A stretch of 24,458 nucleotides of DNA from DATGSF01 sp035302865 (GTDB lineage Bacteria > Bacteroidota > Bacteroidia > Chitinophagales > Chitinophagaceae), in assembly GCA_035302865.1 (NCBI GenBank), contig DATGSF010000233.1, positions 1 to 24,458 of the forward strand, written 5' to 3'. Positions 1-7,632 of this stretch are shown here, piece after piece. The notes below the pieces were generated by a model. It had not been told where the DNA came from, ran no database searches, and saw only the letters and a program-made list of their open reading frames with translations. The position numbers and the translations under genes were made by a program. Position 1 is the first letter of the stretch, and each line of letters begins with the position of its first letter.

Positions 1-203
1 TATCTTTTGTTATCGATGTTTTACAAAATCAAAAATATAATAAACGTAGAATTCGAATAGAAAAGGCAGATAGCAAACCAAAAAATGTAAACAAAGGAGG
101 CAAATTCGATAATCATTCGAATAAGAAATTTAAAAAGAAAAGAAACGCTTATGGTAAAGAATCTGCCAAGTTTACTAAGTCAAGAAAGCAGCTTAAAAAG
201 TAA
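1..203 (+). CDS. 3' end of a gene with a basic C-terminal tail, probably DEAD-box RNA helicase
   Basis: Partial gene: the 5' part lies outside the window. Reading codons from base 3 gives an open frame of 66 residues that ends at a TAA at 201-203. The first part, about 26 residues, ends in NKRRIRIEKAD, which resembles the last strand of the DbpA-type RNA-binding domain found at the C terminus of CsdA/DeaD helicases. It is followed by a Lys/Arg/Asn-rich low-complexity tail of about 40 residues, which is also common at the end of such helicases in Bacteroidota. The helicase motifs themselves are not in view, so the family is an inference from tail composition. Another RNA-binding protein, such as a ribosome-assembly factor, is possible. 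Confidence 0.4.
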   Translation, partial: SFVIDVLQNQKYNKRRIRIEKADSKPKNVNKGGKFDNHSNKKFKKKRNAYGKESAKFTKSRKQLKK

Positions 204-242
204 CATTAACAAGTATTAAGGAATTACATTGATTTTTTTTCA

Positions 243-250
243 TATCTTTG
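243..250 (+). promoter_or_regulatory. Bacteroidota -7 promoter element for the RlpA-like gene
   Basis: TATCTTTG matches the TAnnTTTG consensus and ends 22 bases before the ATG at 273, so a leader of roughly 15 nt is expected. I see no good TTG -33 box at the usual distance, so the assignment rests on the -7 motif and its position. Confidence 0.45.
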
Positions 251-272
251 TATAATAATCAAAAGAAAAACT

Positions 273-755
273 ATGGGATTAGGTTTAATATTATGGTCTT
301 GGATTGCTTGTACAAGTCCCACAGAAGGAAACTTGACAGCACATACAAACAATGAAATACATACCGAAACTAAGGAGATCGTAACAAATACAAAGACTGG
401 AATAGCTAGTTTTTATCATGATAAATTTGTTGGTCGACCTACAGCAACTGGAGATATCTTTACTAATGAGGGTTATACAGCTGCAAGTAATTTCTTTAAA
501 TTAGGAACTTATGTTAAGGTTACTAATACTGTAAATGGGAAGTTTATCTATGTAAAAATAAATGATAGAATGGGACATCCTACTCGAGTAATAGATCTTA
601 CTGAAAGAGCTGCCAAAGATTTAGATTTTATTAATCGTGGAGTAGTAAAGGTAAAAATTGAAGAGGTAGAAAAACAAAATGGAAGAAGTAAAATTTTAGC
701 ACAAAAAGAAAATCTAGAAAAACAACAAAGTGCTGAAAATAATAACTCTTTCTAA
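273..755 (+). CDS. rlpA: RlpA-family (double-psi beta-barrel) lipoprotein
   Basis: 160 residues. The N terminus (about residues 1-19) is hydrophobic and carries a possible lipobox, WIAC, so the protein may be a lipoprotein, although the usual Lys/Arg before the hydrophobic stretch is missing. Residues about 43-133 form the RlpA double-psi beta-barrel: GIASFYHDKFVGRPTATGD at the start, then VKINDRMGH and RVIDLTERAAKDL with the conserved acidic residue, then GVVKVKIEEVE. Known RlpA proteins bind or cleave peptidoglycan glycan strands lacking stem peptides at the septum; some homologues have no lytic activity, so catalysis is inferred. No SPOR domain follows; the C terminus is a short Lys/Gln-rich tail. 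The ATG at 273 is the only plausible start. The gene stands alone and ends at a symmetrical terminator. Confidence 0.85.
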   Translation: MGLGLILWSWIACTSPTEGNLTAHTNNEIHTETKEIVTNTKTGIASFYHDKFVGRPTATGDIFTNEGYTAASNFFKLGTYVKVTNTVNGKFIYVKINDRMGHPTRVIDLTERAAKDLDFINRGVVKVKIEEVEKQNGRSKILAQKENLEKQQSAENNNSF

Positions 756-778
756 AATTTTCATAACATATAAATTTA

Positions 779-824
779 TTTAAATAATAAAGCGGTTTGT
801 AAACAAACCGCTTTATTATTTAAA
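779..824. terminator. bidirectional terminator between convergent genes
   Basis: A perfect 21-bp inverted repeat (779-799 with 804-824) around the tetraloop TAAA. The core is AGCGGTTTG/CAAACCGCT and the outer part is A/T-rich, so each strand yields a hairpin with a U-rich 3' arm. It lies between the stops of the RlpA-like gene (plus) and the M28 peptidase (minus) and can serve both. Confidence 0.9.
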
Positions 825-836
825 TACCTAACCCAA

Positions 837-2402
837 TTATTTATATTCTTTAAAACTTCTTTTAGGCTTCCCAGGACTTGGCCATGTATCCATTTCACCT
901 GTTTTTTCATTTATTTTTAATTTCCTCTGTCTTCTTGAAACTTGTTCTTCTTCTTCACTAGCCCAATAAGCTAAGCTCGCCACCAATAGAACATTATTCT
1001 TCAAATCATCAAATACTATCTTATCATAAGTATCCCTATTGGTATGCCACGTCAAAGTACGATAATCCCATGTTTTAGATTCAAGATAAAAAGCTGGAAT
1101 TCCATAAGCCACAAAAGCAGCATGATCAGAACCTCTATAACCAGGATAACCTGGAAAATCTGTTTCAATTTCTTCAGTCACATTTTTTTGACTTAAAGCC
1201 AACCATCTTCCTAAATAATCATAAGCATCTAAAAATCCTTGTCCTGCAAGTCCCACTATTCTTCCTGTTCCGCTATCTTGATTAAATACAACTTGAATTT
1301 TATCTTTTAAATGAGGGTGATCTTCAATAAATGCTCTTGAACCATTCAATCCCTGTTCTTCTCCACCCCATAAACCTATTATTATAGTTCTTTTGGGATT
1401 TGGATATATCTTTTTTAAGACACGAGCCACTTCCATCATTGTGAGTACTCCAGTGCCATTATCTGTAGCTCCTGTTCCTCCATCCCAAGAGTCTAAATGT
1501 GCGGATAAAATAACATACTCATCAGATTTAGTTGAACCAGGAATCGTTGCAATTGTGTTCCATGTTTTTGAAGTTCCCTTAAATTTTGATCTAGCTTTAA
1601 TTTTTACTTTTGGTGCATATTCATTTTGAACCAAACGATATAATAAACCATAATCCTCCAAAGAAATATCCACAGTAGGAATTTTTTTAGTTTTAGCATC
1701 AAATATTTTTTGTGCTCCATATTCTTCAGACCAATAAGACATTATAATACCAACAGCGCCAGCTTCTTCCAATGCCGGAGATAAAGTATAGCGAGTATTA
1801 TAGCCCGTTCTTTTTATATTTTCTTGAAATTCCTTTTTCGCTTTTTCTATTTTAGTCTTCATAGCAATATAGGTTTCTTCTCTAGCAAATTTTTCCCAAT
1901 TGTGTAGAGGTCTACCTGATGGAATATAAGGAGAAACTAATACTATTTTACCTTTCACATTATTTAGCCATTGAGCAAATTCTAAGCTATCCTTAATATT
2001 TTCAGGTAAAATTATTACTTCCGCTTCAACACCTTTTTTAGAGGTATTAGGACTATAAGCTAATTGCATCCCTTCTAATTGTTGAAATCTCGGATAAGTC
2101 ATAGTAATTTCACTCACTCCTCTCTCCCATTCTAACCAAGTTCCATATTCTTGATTTTCTGATTCAATACCCCAAGATTTAAACTTATTGACAGCCCAAT
2201 TATGCGCATTTTCCATATTCTTTGTTCCAATTAATCGAGGTCCAATTCCATCAATTAATTCTACTGCCATTTCCTCCAATTGAGAGTTTTGATATACTTC
2301 TTTTTCTATCTCATTTAATATTTCCTTGGAATTGCTTTGTGCAAACAAAAAAGAAGAAACCGTTATTGAAACGAAAGTCCAAATAATTGTTTTTTTAATC
2401 AT
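837..2402 (-). CDS. exported M28-family zinc metallopeptidase with PA insert
   Basis: 521 residues with an N-terminal signal peptide (residues 1-21, ending LFAQ). Residues about 110-275 form a PA-like insert and residues about 280-485 the M28 catalytic domain. The zinc site is complete: H302 and D304 in AHLDSWDGG, D314 in ATDNGTG, E348-E349 in WGGEEQG (catalytic Glu then metal ligand), D376 in NQDSG and H453 in TWHTNRD. M28 enzymes of this layout are exported aminopeptidases or dipeptidases, acting in the periplasm or outside the cell on peptides from nutrition or protein turnover. The ATG at 2402 overlaps by 8 bases the end of the small membrane-protein gene, so the two are probably co-transcribed and translationally coupled. 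Substrate preference cannot be read from the sequence. Confidence 0.93.
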   Translation of the reverse strand: MIKKTIIWTFVSITVSSFLFAQSNSKEILNEIEKEVYQNSQLEEMAVELIDGIGPRLIGTKNMENAHNWAVNKFKSWGIESENQEYGTWLEWERGVSEITMTYPRFQQLEGMQLAYSPNTSKKGVEAEVIILPENIKDSLEFAQWLNNVKGKIVLVSPYIPSGRPLHNWEKFAREETYIAMKTKIEKAKKEFQENIKRTGYNTRYTLSPALEEAGAVGIIMSYWSEEYGAQKIFDAKTKKIPTVDISLEDYGLLYRLVQNEYAPKVKIKARSKFKGTSKTWNTIATIPGSTKSDEYVILSAHLDSWDGGTGATDNGTGVLTMMEVARVLKKIYPNPKRTIIIGLWGGEEQGLNGSRAFIEDHPHLKDKIQVVFNQDSGTGRIVGLAGQGFLDAYDYLGRWLALSQKNVTEEIETDFPGYPGYRGSDHAAFVAYGIPAFYLESKTWDYRTLTWHTNRDTYDKIVFDDLKNNVLLVASLAYWASEEEEQVSRRQRKLKINEKTGEMDTWPSPGKPKRSFKEYK

Positions 2403-2664
2403 TGTTTTTATTTTTATTTTTTAAATCCTCCTGTATTTCTTTTTGATATCTTTCTTGAGTTTTTCGTTCTAAATATATTTTTAAAGGCCATAATAAAATA
2501 AAATGTAAAATTATGGCACCTATAAAATATATAGGAATTTCTAAACTTAGCATTTTTGACCAATCCAAATTTTTTCTATAACGAAATATCTGAACTAATA
2601 TTAGAACAAATGCTAATAGTGTGCCTTGTGTTAAGGAATATTTCCATCTTTTTTTATTATACAT
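2395..2664 (-). CDS. small two-helix membrane protein, unknown function
   Basis: 89 residues, not recognised as a named family. There are two hydrophobic segments, about residues 10-27 and 41-60, separated by a short basic/Trp-containing loop, and a highly charged C-terminal tail rich in Lys, Glu and Asn. Positive charges at both ends suggest both termini face the cytoplasm. Its 3' end overlaps the start of the downstream M28 peptidase gene by 8 bases, the main evidence that it is a real translated gene. It reads divergently from the lipoprotein gene at 2755, with 90 bases between the two starts. Confidence 0.65.
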   Translation of the reverse strand: MYNKKRWKYSLTQGTLLAFVLILVQIFRYRKNLDWSKMLSLEIPIYFIGAIILHFILLWPLKIYLERKTQERYQKEIQEDLKNKNKNND

Positions 2665-2735
2665 GGAGAAAAGCTTAATAATGTAAATAAATCTTTAATA
2701 AATTTAAAAATAATGATTTATATTTACTTTTTACC

Positions 2736-2743
2736 TAGTTTTG
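2736..2743 (+). promoter_or_regulatory. -7 promoter element for the lipoprotein-tlpA-gmk operon
   Basis: TAGTTTTG matches TAnnTTTG and stands only 11 bases before the ATG at 2755, so the predicted leader is a few nucleotides at most. No clear -33 TTG is seen. Confidence 0.42.
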
Positions 2744-2754
2744 CTTAGACTCTT

Positions 2755-4209
2755 ATGAAAAACAATAAATACAGTATAATTTCTTTCAGCTTCTTAATTT
2801 CTACCTTATTTTTAGGAATTATATTATTAATTAGCTCATGTAAAAAAACAAATTATAAACCAGGAGCTTTACAAGTAAGTTTTGAAGTAGATACTTTTTT
2901 ATTTGACACAGTTTTTACAGAACAAGGTTCTTCAACTAGAGTTTTAAAAATTTTCAATACTAGTAAAGAAGATATTGAAATTGAGCATATTGCATTAAAA
3001 AAAGGAAACAGTTCTCCATTTAGTTTAAATATAGAAGGAGAAATGGGAAAATCTGCAAAAAATATTAAAATTTTAGCTCAAGACAGTACCTATATTTTCT
3101 TGAGAGTTTTTATAGATCCTACAGATGAAAATAATCCATTTTTAATTTCAGATGAATTATTAATTCAAAGTGCGGATGGCAGTAAAACCTTACCCATTTT
3201 AGCTTATGGTCAAAATGCTGTTTATATAAAAGATAGCGTTTTACAAAGCCAATCTTGGACCGATGAAAAGCCTTATATTATTATGCATAACGCATTAGTA
3301 GACGAAGGAGAAACTTTAACTATAAATGCTGGGACAAGGATATATATGCATGCTGATTCCAGATTATTCGTTACTGGAACCTTAAAAATCCAAGGAAGTC
3401 TAGAACACCCTGTACAATTTGAAGGAGATAGGATAGATAGAAAAGTTTGGGTAGGTAGCTATGAAGATATTCCTGGAGAATGGGGTGGAATTTATTTTAG
3501 TAAAACAAGTTATAATAATGAAATAAATTATGCAATTATCAAAAATGGAGGAAATAGTACAAAATTGGGAGAGAGTTTAGTAATGGCTGCAAGCATTCAA
3601 GTTGATCAAGATACAATGCAAACTAGTAATCCTAAATTAAAACTGACTAATACAATTATTAAAAATTCTTTGGGATATGGTGTATTAGGATTTAATAGTA
3701 GTATTTATATGGACAATTGTGTTATAGTTCAATGTGGCGCAGAAAATGTAATGTTTTTTGAAGGTGGAAACTATAAAGTATATAATAGCACAATTGCTAC
3801 ACATCCGGGAAGGTTTATGCAAGCCACGGATGCATTCTCAATGGTTATGCTTAATTATTTCCCAATTAATGATCAAGAATACACTTCTGCTCCATTGCAA
3901 GCAGAAATTGTAAATACTATAATTGATGGACATAATGAAGATGAGGTTCTTTTTCTTGAACGCCCTGGAGCTTCTAGCAATGTGAACATTTCATATTCTT
4001 TATATAAATCCTCAGAAAATTTAGAAGATTTTGTAGTCCAAAATGAGAATATAAGAAATAAGAACCCTAAATTTAACGACTGGGAAGAGGAGGATTTTAC
4101 TTTAAAGTCCGACTCTCCTGCCAAGAATAAAGGGATAAATATAGGATTATCAGAAGATATATTAGGTAATTTAAGAACAGCACCTGTAACAATTGGTGCA
4201 TATCAATAA
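2755..4209 (+). CDS. surface or periplasmic lipoprotein with right-handed beta-helix
   Basis: 484 residues. The signal is of lipoprotein type: a hydrophobic stretch ending LISSC with Cys29 as the lipidation site. Residues about 40-155 look like a beta-sandwich domain (strands with Asn/Asp turns). Residues about 170-450 show the short repeating strands of a parallel beta-helix, with phrases such as INAGTRIYMHADSRL, GTLKIQGSLEHPVQFEGD and NTIIKNSLGYGVLGFNSS. The C-terminal GNLRTAPVTIGAYQ is the ending typical of 'choice-of-anchor' parallel beta-helix proteins. Such proteins bind or cleave polysaccharides, but I see no catalytic motif, so only the fold is assigned. It is the first gene of an operon; the TlpA-like gene starts 11 bases after its stop. 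Confidence 0.8.
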   Translation: MKNNKYSIISFSFLISTLFLGIILLISSCKKTNYKPGALQVSFEVDTFLFDTVFTEQGSSTRVLKIFNTSKEDIEIEHIALKKGNSSPFSLNIEGEMGKSAKNIKILAQDSTYIFLRVFIDPTDENNPFLISDELLIQSADGSKTLPILAYGQNAVYIKDSVLQSQSWTDEKPYIIMHNALVDEGETLTINAGTRIYMHADSRLFVTGTLKIQGSLEHPVQFEGDRIDRKVWVGSYEDIPGEWGGIYFSKTSYNNEINYAIIKNGGNSTKLGESLVMAASIQVDQDTMQTSNPKLKLTNTIIKNSLGYGVLGFNSSIYMDNCVIVQCGAENVMFFEGGNYKVYNSTIATHPGRFMQATDAFSMVMLNYFPINDQEYTSAPLQAEIVNTIIDGHNEDEVLFLERPGASSNVNISYSLYKSSENLEDFVVQNENIRNKNPKFNDWEEEDFTLKSDSPAKNKGINIGLSEDILGNLRTAPVTIGAYQ

Positions 4210-4220
4210 GTAGAATAATT

Positions 4221-4775
4221 ATGAAAAAGTGGATATTAGCGCTAGGAATTATAGCTGGAATAGGAATTTCTAAATCAAATTGGGCACAAAGGCCAAATCA
4301 AAAGATAAAAATAGGAACAATTGCTCCTGAAATTGCACTTCCTAATCCTGATGGAGATACTATAAAACTATCAGAAGTGAATAAAAAAGCATATGTAATA
4401 GTAGACTTTTGGGCAAGTTGGTGCGGTCCATGCAGGAGAGCAAATCCTACTTTAGTGGAACTCATGCAAGAGGTAGAAGGTGTAAAGTTTAAAGATGCTA
4501 AAAATGGCATTCAAGTGTTTAGTGTTTCTTTAGATAGAAATAAAGATGCATGGTTGAAAGGCAAAGAAACAGATAATTTATTTTGGAATAATCATGTAAG
4601 TGATTTAAAGTTTTGGGATTCTGAAGCTGCAGCAGATTGGGGTGTTACCTATATACCACAAGTATTTTTGATAAATCCTGAAGGTGAAGTCATAGGACAT
4701 TATGCAAATATGCACGCTTTAAAAAATGATATCCAGAAATTATTAAAAGAAAATAATAAAAAGCGAAAAAAATAA
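4221..4775 (+). CDS. TlpA-family periplasmic thioredoxin-like protein
   Basis: 184 residues: a signal peptide (residues 1-22, ending NWAQ), then a thioredoxin fold of the TlpA/ResA type. The active site is WCGPC (Cys68, Cys71), the strand before it is AYVIVDFWAS, and the cis-proline is Pro146 in TYIPQVFLINPEG. The usual role is reduction of periplasmic disulfides, fed by electrons from a membrane partner. It sits 11 bases after the beta-helix lipoprotein gene and 9 bases before gmk. The real partner is unknown; the MauE-thioredoxin fusion at 6095 is a nearby redox membrane protein but is not in the same operon. Confidence 0.92.
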   Translation: MKKWILALGIIAGIGISKSNWAQRPNQKIKIGTIAPEIALPNPDGDTIKLSEVNKKAYVIVDFWASWCGPCRRANPTLVELMQEVEGVKFKDAKNGIQVFSVSLDRNKDAWLKGKETDNLFWNNHVSDLKFWDSEAAADWGVTYIPQVFLINPEGEVIGHYANMHALKNDIQKLLKENNKKRKK

Positions 4776-4784
4776 AATTCTTCT

Positions 4785-5375
4785 ATGTCAAATAATTTAA
4801 AGGGCAAAAAAGATATGGTAATAATAACTGCTCCTTCTGGATCAGGCAAAACAACCATAATTCAGCGTTTATTAAAAGAATATCCAAAATTTAATTTCTC
4901 TATTTCAGCAACAACAAGGAAACCAAGAGCTAATGAAATAGATAAAAAAGATTATTATTTTATAAGTGTAGAAGAATTTAAGAATTCTATAGTATCTGGT
5001 GATTTTTTAGAATGGGAAATGGTGTATGAATCAATATATTATGGCACCTTTCATAGGGAAATCCATAGAATTCAAGATGATGGTAAAATACCGATTTTGG
5101 ATATAGATGTTCAAGGGGCTTTAAATTTAAAAAATAACAATAAAAATAAAATTTTTTCATTATTTATAAAAGCACCAAGTTTGGAAGAATTAGAAAACAG
5201 ATTGAGAAAAAGAGAGACAGATTCTGATGAAAAAATATTAGAAAGAGTAGAAAAAGCAAAAGAAGAGTTGACTTATCAAGACCGTTTTGACAAAATTATT
5301 GTCAATGACAATTTAGAAACAGCATATAATGAGGTGATAAAAGCACTCAAAGAACAATATGAACTTAAAAATTAA
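4785..5375 (+). CDS. gmk: guanylate kinase
   Basis: 196 residues, the normal length for Gmk. It converts GMP and ATP to GDP and ADP in the cytoplasm, an essential step of guanine nucleotide synthesis. The P-loop is APSGSGKTT (residues 16-24). The GMP-binding part contains SATTRKPRANE, DYYFISVEEF and EWEMVYESIYYGT, and PILDIDVQGA marks the following strand. The LID-region arginines are in ENRLRKRETDSDEKILERV. It starts 9 bases after the TlpA-like gene and is the last gene of the operon. Met11 (ATG at 4815) is an alternative start just before the first strand. No strong terminator follows, only a weak A/T hairpin. Confidence 0.96.
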   Translation: MSNNLKGKKDMVIITAPSGSGKTTIIQRLLKEYPKFNFSISATTRKPRANEIDKKDYYFISVEEFKNSIVSGDFLEWEMVYESIYYGTFHREIHRIQDDGKIPILDIDVQGALNLKNNNKNKIFSLFIKAPSLEELENRLRKRETDSDEKILERVEKAKEELTYQDRFDKIIVNDNLETAYNEVIKALKEQYELKN

Positions 5376-5454
5376 ATAAAATTCAATCATTTTATTGTAA
5401 TATAATAATTAATTTTCTACTTTTACTATCAATCATTTATAGAACTTTATAAAT

Positions 5455-6021
5455 ATGCGCAAATTAATTTTAGGTAGTTTATGTTTAGCATTTTTAGCTA
5501 GCTGTACAAAAGACTATAGTCCCATGGACATTGACGATAGCAGGAATCCTCTCGAAGGTACTTTCACTTATACTTTAGATGGTAAAGAAATTACTGCAAA
5601 TGCAAAAAGTGTTAGCCTTACTAAAGATGAGGATACAGGAATTAAAACTTTAATCGTATCTGGAGTGAAATACAGTTCTGACATGGAAGTTGTAAAATCA
5701 AATAGCTTAACTTTTACCATTTCTCATTATGACGGAGAAAAAAAATATACCATGTCTGAATATATGATGGCAACCTATACTAAAGGCGATCATTTAGACA
5801 AATCAGCAGATTTTAGTTTACAAAAAAACTACTTATCGATTAATACTGTTGCAAATCCAAATCCTGATGAAGAAGATTTTCAAAGCTATGTAAACATTGA
5901 GAGTGATGGAGATACTTTTAAAGGTGATTTTGACTTGTGGTTAGTTTATACAAATCCTCAAGATGCAAGCATTAAAGATACAATCCATATTGAAGGTGGA
6001 AAATTTGAAATAAAAGAATAA
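5455..6021 (+). CDS. lipoprotein of unknown function
   Basis: 188 residues. The signal peptide ends in LASC with Cys17 as the lipidated residue. The mature part begins with an acidic linker (YSPMDIDDSRNP) and continues as alternating beta-strands about 8-12 residues long, without any motif I recognise. The pattern suggests a single beta-sandwich or lipocalin-like domain. The gene stands alone, 79 bases after gmk and ending at a clear intrinsic terminator, so it is probably its own transcription unit, although I find no good TAnnTTTG in front of it. Confidence 0.7.
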   Translation: MRKLILGSLCLAFLASCTKDYSPMDIDDSRNPLEGTFTYTLDGKEITANAKSVSLTKDEDTGIKTLIVSGVKYSSDMEVVKSNSLTFTISHYDGEKKYTMSEYMMATYTKGDHLDKSADFSLQKNYLSINTVANPNPDEEDFQSYVNIESDGDTFKGDFDLWLVYTNPQDASIKDTIHIEGGKFEIKE

Positions 6022-6048
6022 CTGATATTTATTTTTCTATATTTTTGT

Positions 6049-6081
6049 AACGGTATTCGAGCAATAGAATACCGTTTTTTA
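6049..6081 (+). terminator. intrinsic terminator after the lipoprotein gene
   Basis: The stem ACGGTATTC (6050-6058) pairs perfectly with GAATACCGT (6067-6075), with an 8-base loop, and is followed by a run of T to 6080. It is placed 28 bases after the stop at 6021. A TAnnTTTG motif (6040-6047) sits directly before the stem and may start transcription of the next gene. Confidence 0.85.
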
Positions 6082-6094
6082 ATAATTTATATTT

Positions 6095-7042
6095 ATGACA
6101 AAATCAGAATCAAGAGAAATCAAAGGCTTTTTACCCGCTATATGTATGATTTTATTAGGCGGATTTTTTGTTTTTTCAGCGATCACAAAAATGATTCCAA
6201 ATGTTAATTATTTTGACTTTACGATACAATCACAATTAGGCATAGCTACTAGTCTTTCAGCTATTTTAGCTAGGGTGTTTATAGGTGTAGAGTTAGGAAT
6301 TGGCATATTATTAATCATCCAACAGAGAGGAATAAAAGCATGGATATTAAAATTCTCTTTAGCTCTACTAGTTCTATTTACTTTACATTTGCTCATCTTA
6401 TTTTTTCGAGAAGGAAATGACGTAAATTGTGGCTGTATGGGAGATTTCATTGAAGTTTCACCTATAGCTTCTATAGTCAAAAACTTAGTACTTATAGGTT
6501 TGAACATATACTTACTTAAACAATTTAAAGAGAGCAGGCTTTTTAAATTAAATCATAGTGTTCATTATATTTTATTATTCATTCCTATTGTATTCATTTT
6601 TTTGAAAGATCCTATTTCTAAGAAGCATGAAATCTTATGGGAGAATATTTTAATTCCCGGAACGTCGTGGGAAAATGATGCTAATTTAAAGGAAGGAAAA
6701 AGTCTCATTGCATTTTTAAGCCTGACTTGTGGACATTGCATGGCTGCAGCTAAAGAATTAAATGTTATGAAATCAGAAGATCCTGATTTACCAGTTATAG
6801 CTATTTTCCAAGCACACCCAGAGCAAGATAAACTACAAGAGATGTATGAAAATTTTGAAGCCGAAACAGGACCTATGCAAATGCCAAGTTATTTTGCTGA
6901 ACCAAAAGCTTTTGTTGAAGAATTAGTCAGCTTAGGTCATACGGGAGTTCCTGTTATATTTTGGGTACAAGATGGAAAAGTTTTCAGATCAGTTACTAAT
7001 GCCAACCTAAACTCTAAAGAGTTCAAATCTTGGATTAAATAA
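6095..7042 (+). CDS. MauE/DoxX-like membrane protein fused to a thioredoxin-like domain
   Basis: 315 residues in two parts. Residues about 11-145 form a four-helix MauE/DoxX-type membrane domain, with hydrophobic segments near 11-30, 50-76, 82-104 and 122-142. The segment between helices 3 and 4 contains a CxC pair, Cys112 and Cys114 in NCGCMGD. A fifth hydrophobic segment (about 155-170) leads to a thioredoxin-like domain with the active-site pair Cys212-Cys215 in LTCGHCMAA and a proline in HTGVPVIFWVQDG. MauE-type proteins are known for disulfide formation in partner proteins. Fusion to a thioredoxin domain suggests a membrane-anchored redox relay, as in the VKOR-thioredoxin fusions; this is inference. 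It has its own transcription unit after a terminator. Confidence 0.82.
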   Translation: MTKSESREIKGFLPAICMILLGGFFVFSAITKMIPNVNYFDFTIQSQLGIATSLSAILARVFIGVELGIGILLIIQQRGIKAWILKFSLALLVLFTLHLLILFFREGNDVNCGCMGDFIEVSPIASIVKNLVLIGLNIYLLKQFKESRLFKLNHSVHYILLFIPIVFIFLKDPISKKHEILWENILIPGTSWENDANLKEGKSLIAFLSLTCGHCMAAAKELNVMKSEDPDLPVIAIFQAHPEQDKLQEMYENFEAETGPMQMPSYFAEPKAFVEELVSLGHTGVPVIFWVQDGKVFRSVTNANLNSKEFKSWIK

Positions 7043-7134
7043 GGATTTTTAGTAGATAATTTTGTAGAATGATTCGATTATGCAACTTTAATGGTATATA
7101 TAATAAAAATAAGACAAAATAAAAGCTTAAACAT

Positions 7135-7164
7135 TTTGAATTATAGCAATATTTTGTAAGTTTG
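7135..7164 (+). promoter_or_regulatory. Bacteroidota promoter of the HU gene
   Basis: TTTG (7135-7138) as the -33 box, an 18-base spacer, and TAAGTTTG (7157-7164) as the -7 box. Both boxes and the spacing fit the Bacteroidota sigma-A consensus. The start of transcription would be near 7171, giving a leader of about 20-35 nt. A second TAATTTTG at 7057-7064 could be a weaker upstream promoter. Confidence 0.65.
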
Positions 7165-7204
7165 TTATGACAGAATAATACATTCACATTAAATGTTCAA
7201 AACT

Positions 7205-7483
7205 ATGACAAAAACAGAATTAATTAGCCAAATGGCTAAAGATGCAGGAATCACTAAAGCACAAGCTGCAGATGCTTATGCTTCTTTTACTGAAAACATT
7301 ACTAAAACATTGAAAAAAGGCGAAAAAGCAACCCTTATTGGCTTTGGAACTTTCTCTACTTCAAAAAGAGCAGCTAGAACTGCTAGAAATCCAAGAACAA
7401 ATGAACCAATTAAGGTGAAAGCTAGAACAGTTGCTAAATTCAAGCCAGGTAAAGCCCTAGCTGATGCTGTTAATAAAAAATAA
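7205..7483 (+). CDS. HU-family DNA-binding protein
   Basis: 92 residues from the ATG at 7205. A longer form from an ATG at 7193 would add only MFKT. I prefer the inner start because HU proteins normally begin M-T/N-K-x-E-L, as here (MTKTELISQMAKDAG). The protein has the two N-terminal helices with the AQAADAYASF face for dimerisation, the GFGTFSTSKRAARTARNP strand and arm entry, NPRTNEP at the arm tip with its intercalating proline, and the KFKPGKAL C-terminal helix start. HU bends and compacts DNA as a dimer and affects replication, repair and transcription. The well-formed promoter upstream and strong terminator downstream fit a highly expressed single gene. Confidence 0.95.
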   Translation: MTKTELISQMAKDAGITKAQAADAYASFTENITKTLKKGEKATLIGFGTFSTSKRAARTARNPRTNEPIKVKARTVAKFKPGKALADAVNKK

Positions 7484-7494
7484 TTTTATTTTAT

Positions 7495-7529
7495 AAAAAG
7501 CCATTTGTACAATATACAAATGGCTTTTT
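7495..7529 (+). terminator. intrinsic terminator of the HU gene
   Basis: A 15-bp perfect stem (7495-7509 with 7515-7529) around the loop CAATA. The core is AGCCATTTGTA/TACAAATGGCT and the 3' arm ends in a T run. It begins 12 bases after the HU stop codon. Confidence 0.9.
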
Positions 7530-7566
7530 CTTTCAGTTTAATTATTTAAAGCTTTTTCTATAAATA

Positions 7567-7598
7567 TTTGGTAATTACAAAAATGCCCATTACCTTTG
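7567..7598 (+). promoter_or_regulatory. promoter of tRNA-Glu
   Basis: TTTG at 7567-7570, a 20-base spacer and TACCTTTG at 7591-7598 match the -33/-7 consensus. The transcript would start near 7605, about 28 bases before the mature tRNA. Confidence 0.6.
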
Positions 7599-7632
7599 CA
7601 CAAAACTACTAGACATAGTTCTATGTTTTTAG

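Noticed and set aside
5375..5396. Terminator after gmk
   Set aside because: The only inverted repeat is 8 bp of pure A/T (AATAAAAT/ATTTTATT) with no G/C core, which is expected by chance in such AT-rich DNA.
7057..7064. TAATTTTG as the main HU promoter
   Set aside because: Its nearest TTG is 24 bases upstream and the leader would exceed 120 nt; the element at 7157-7164 has a correctly spaced -33 box. It may be a secondary promoter.
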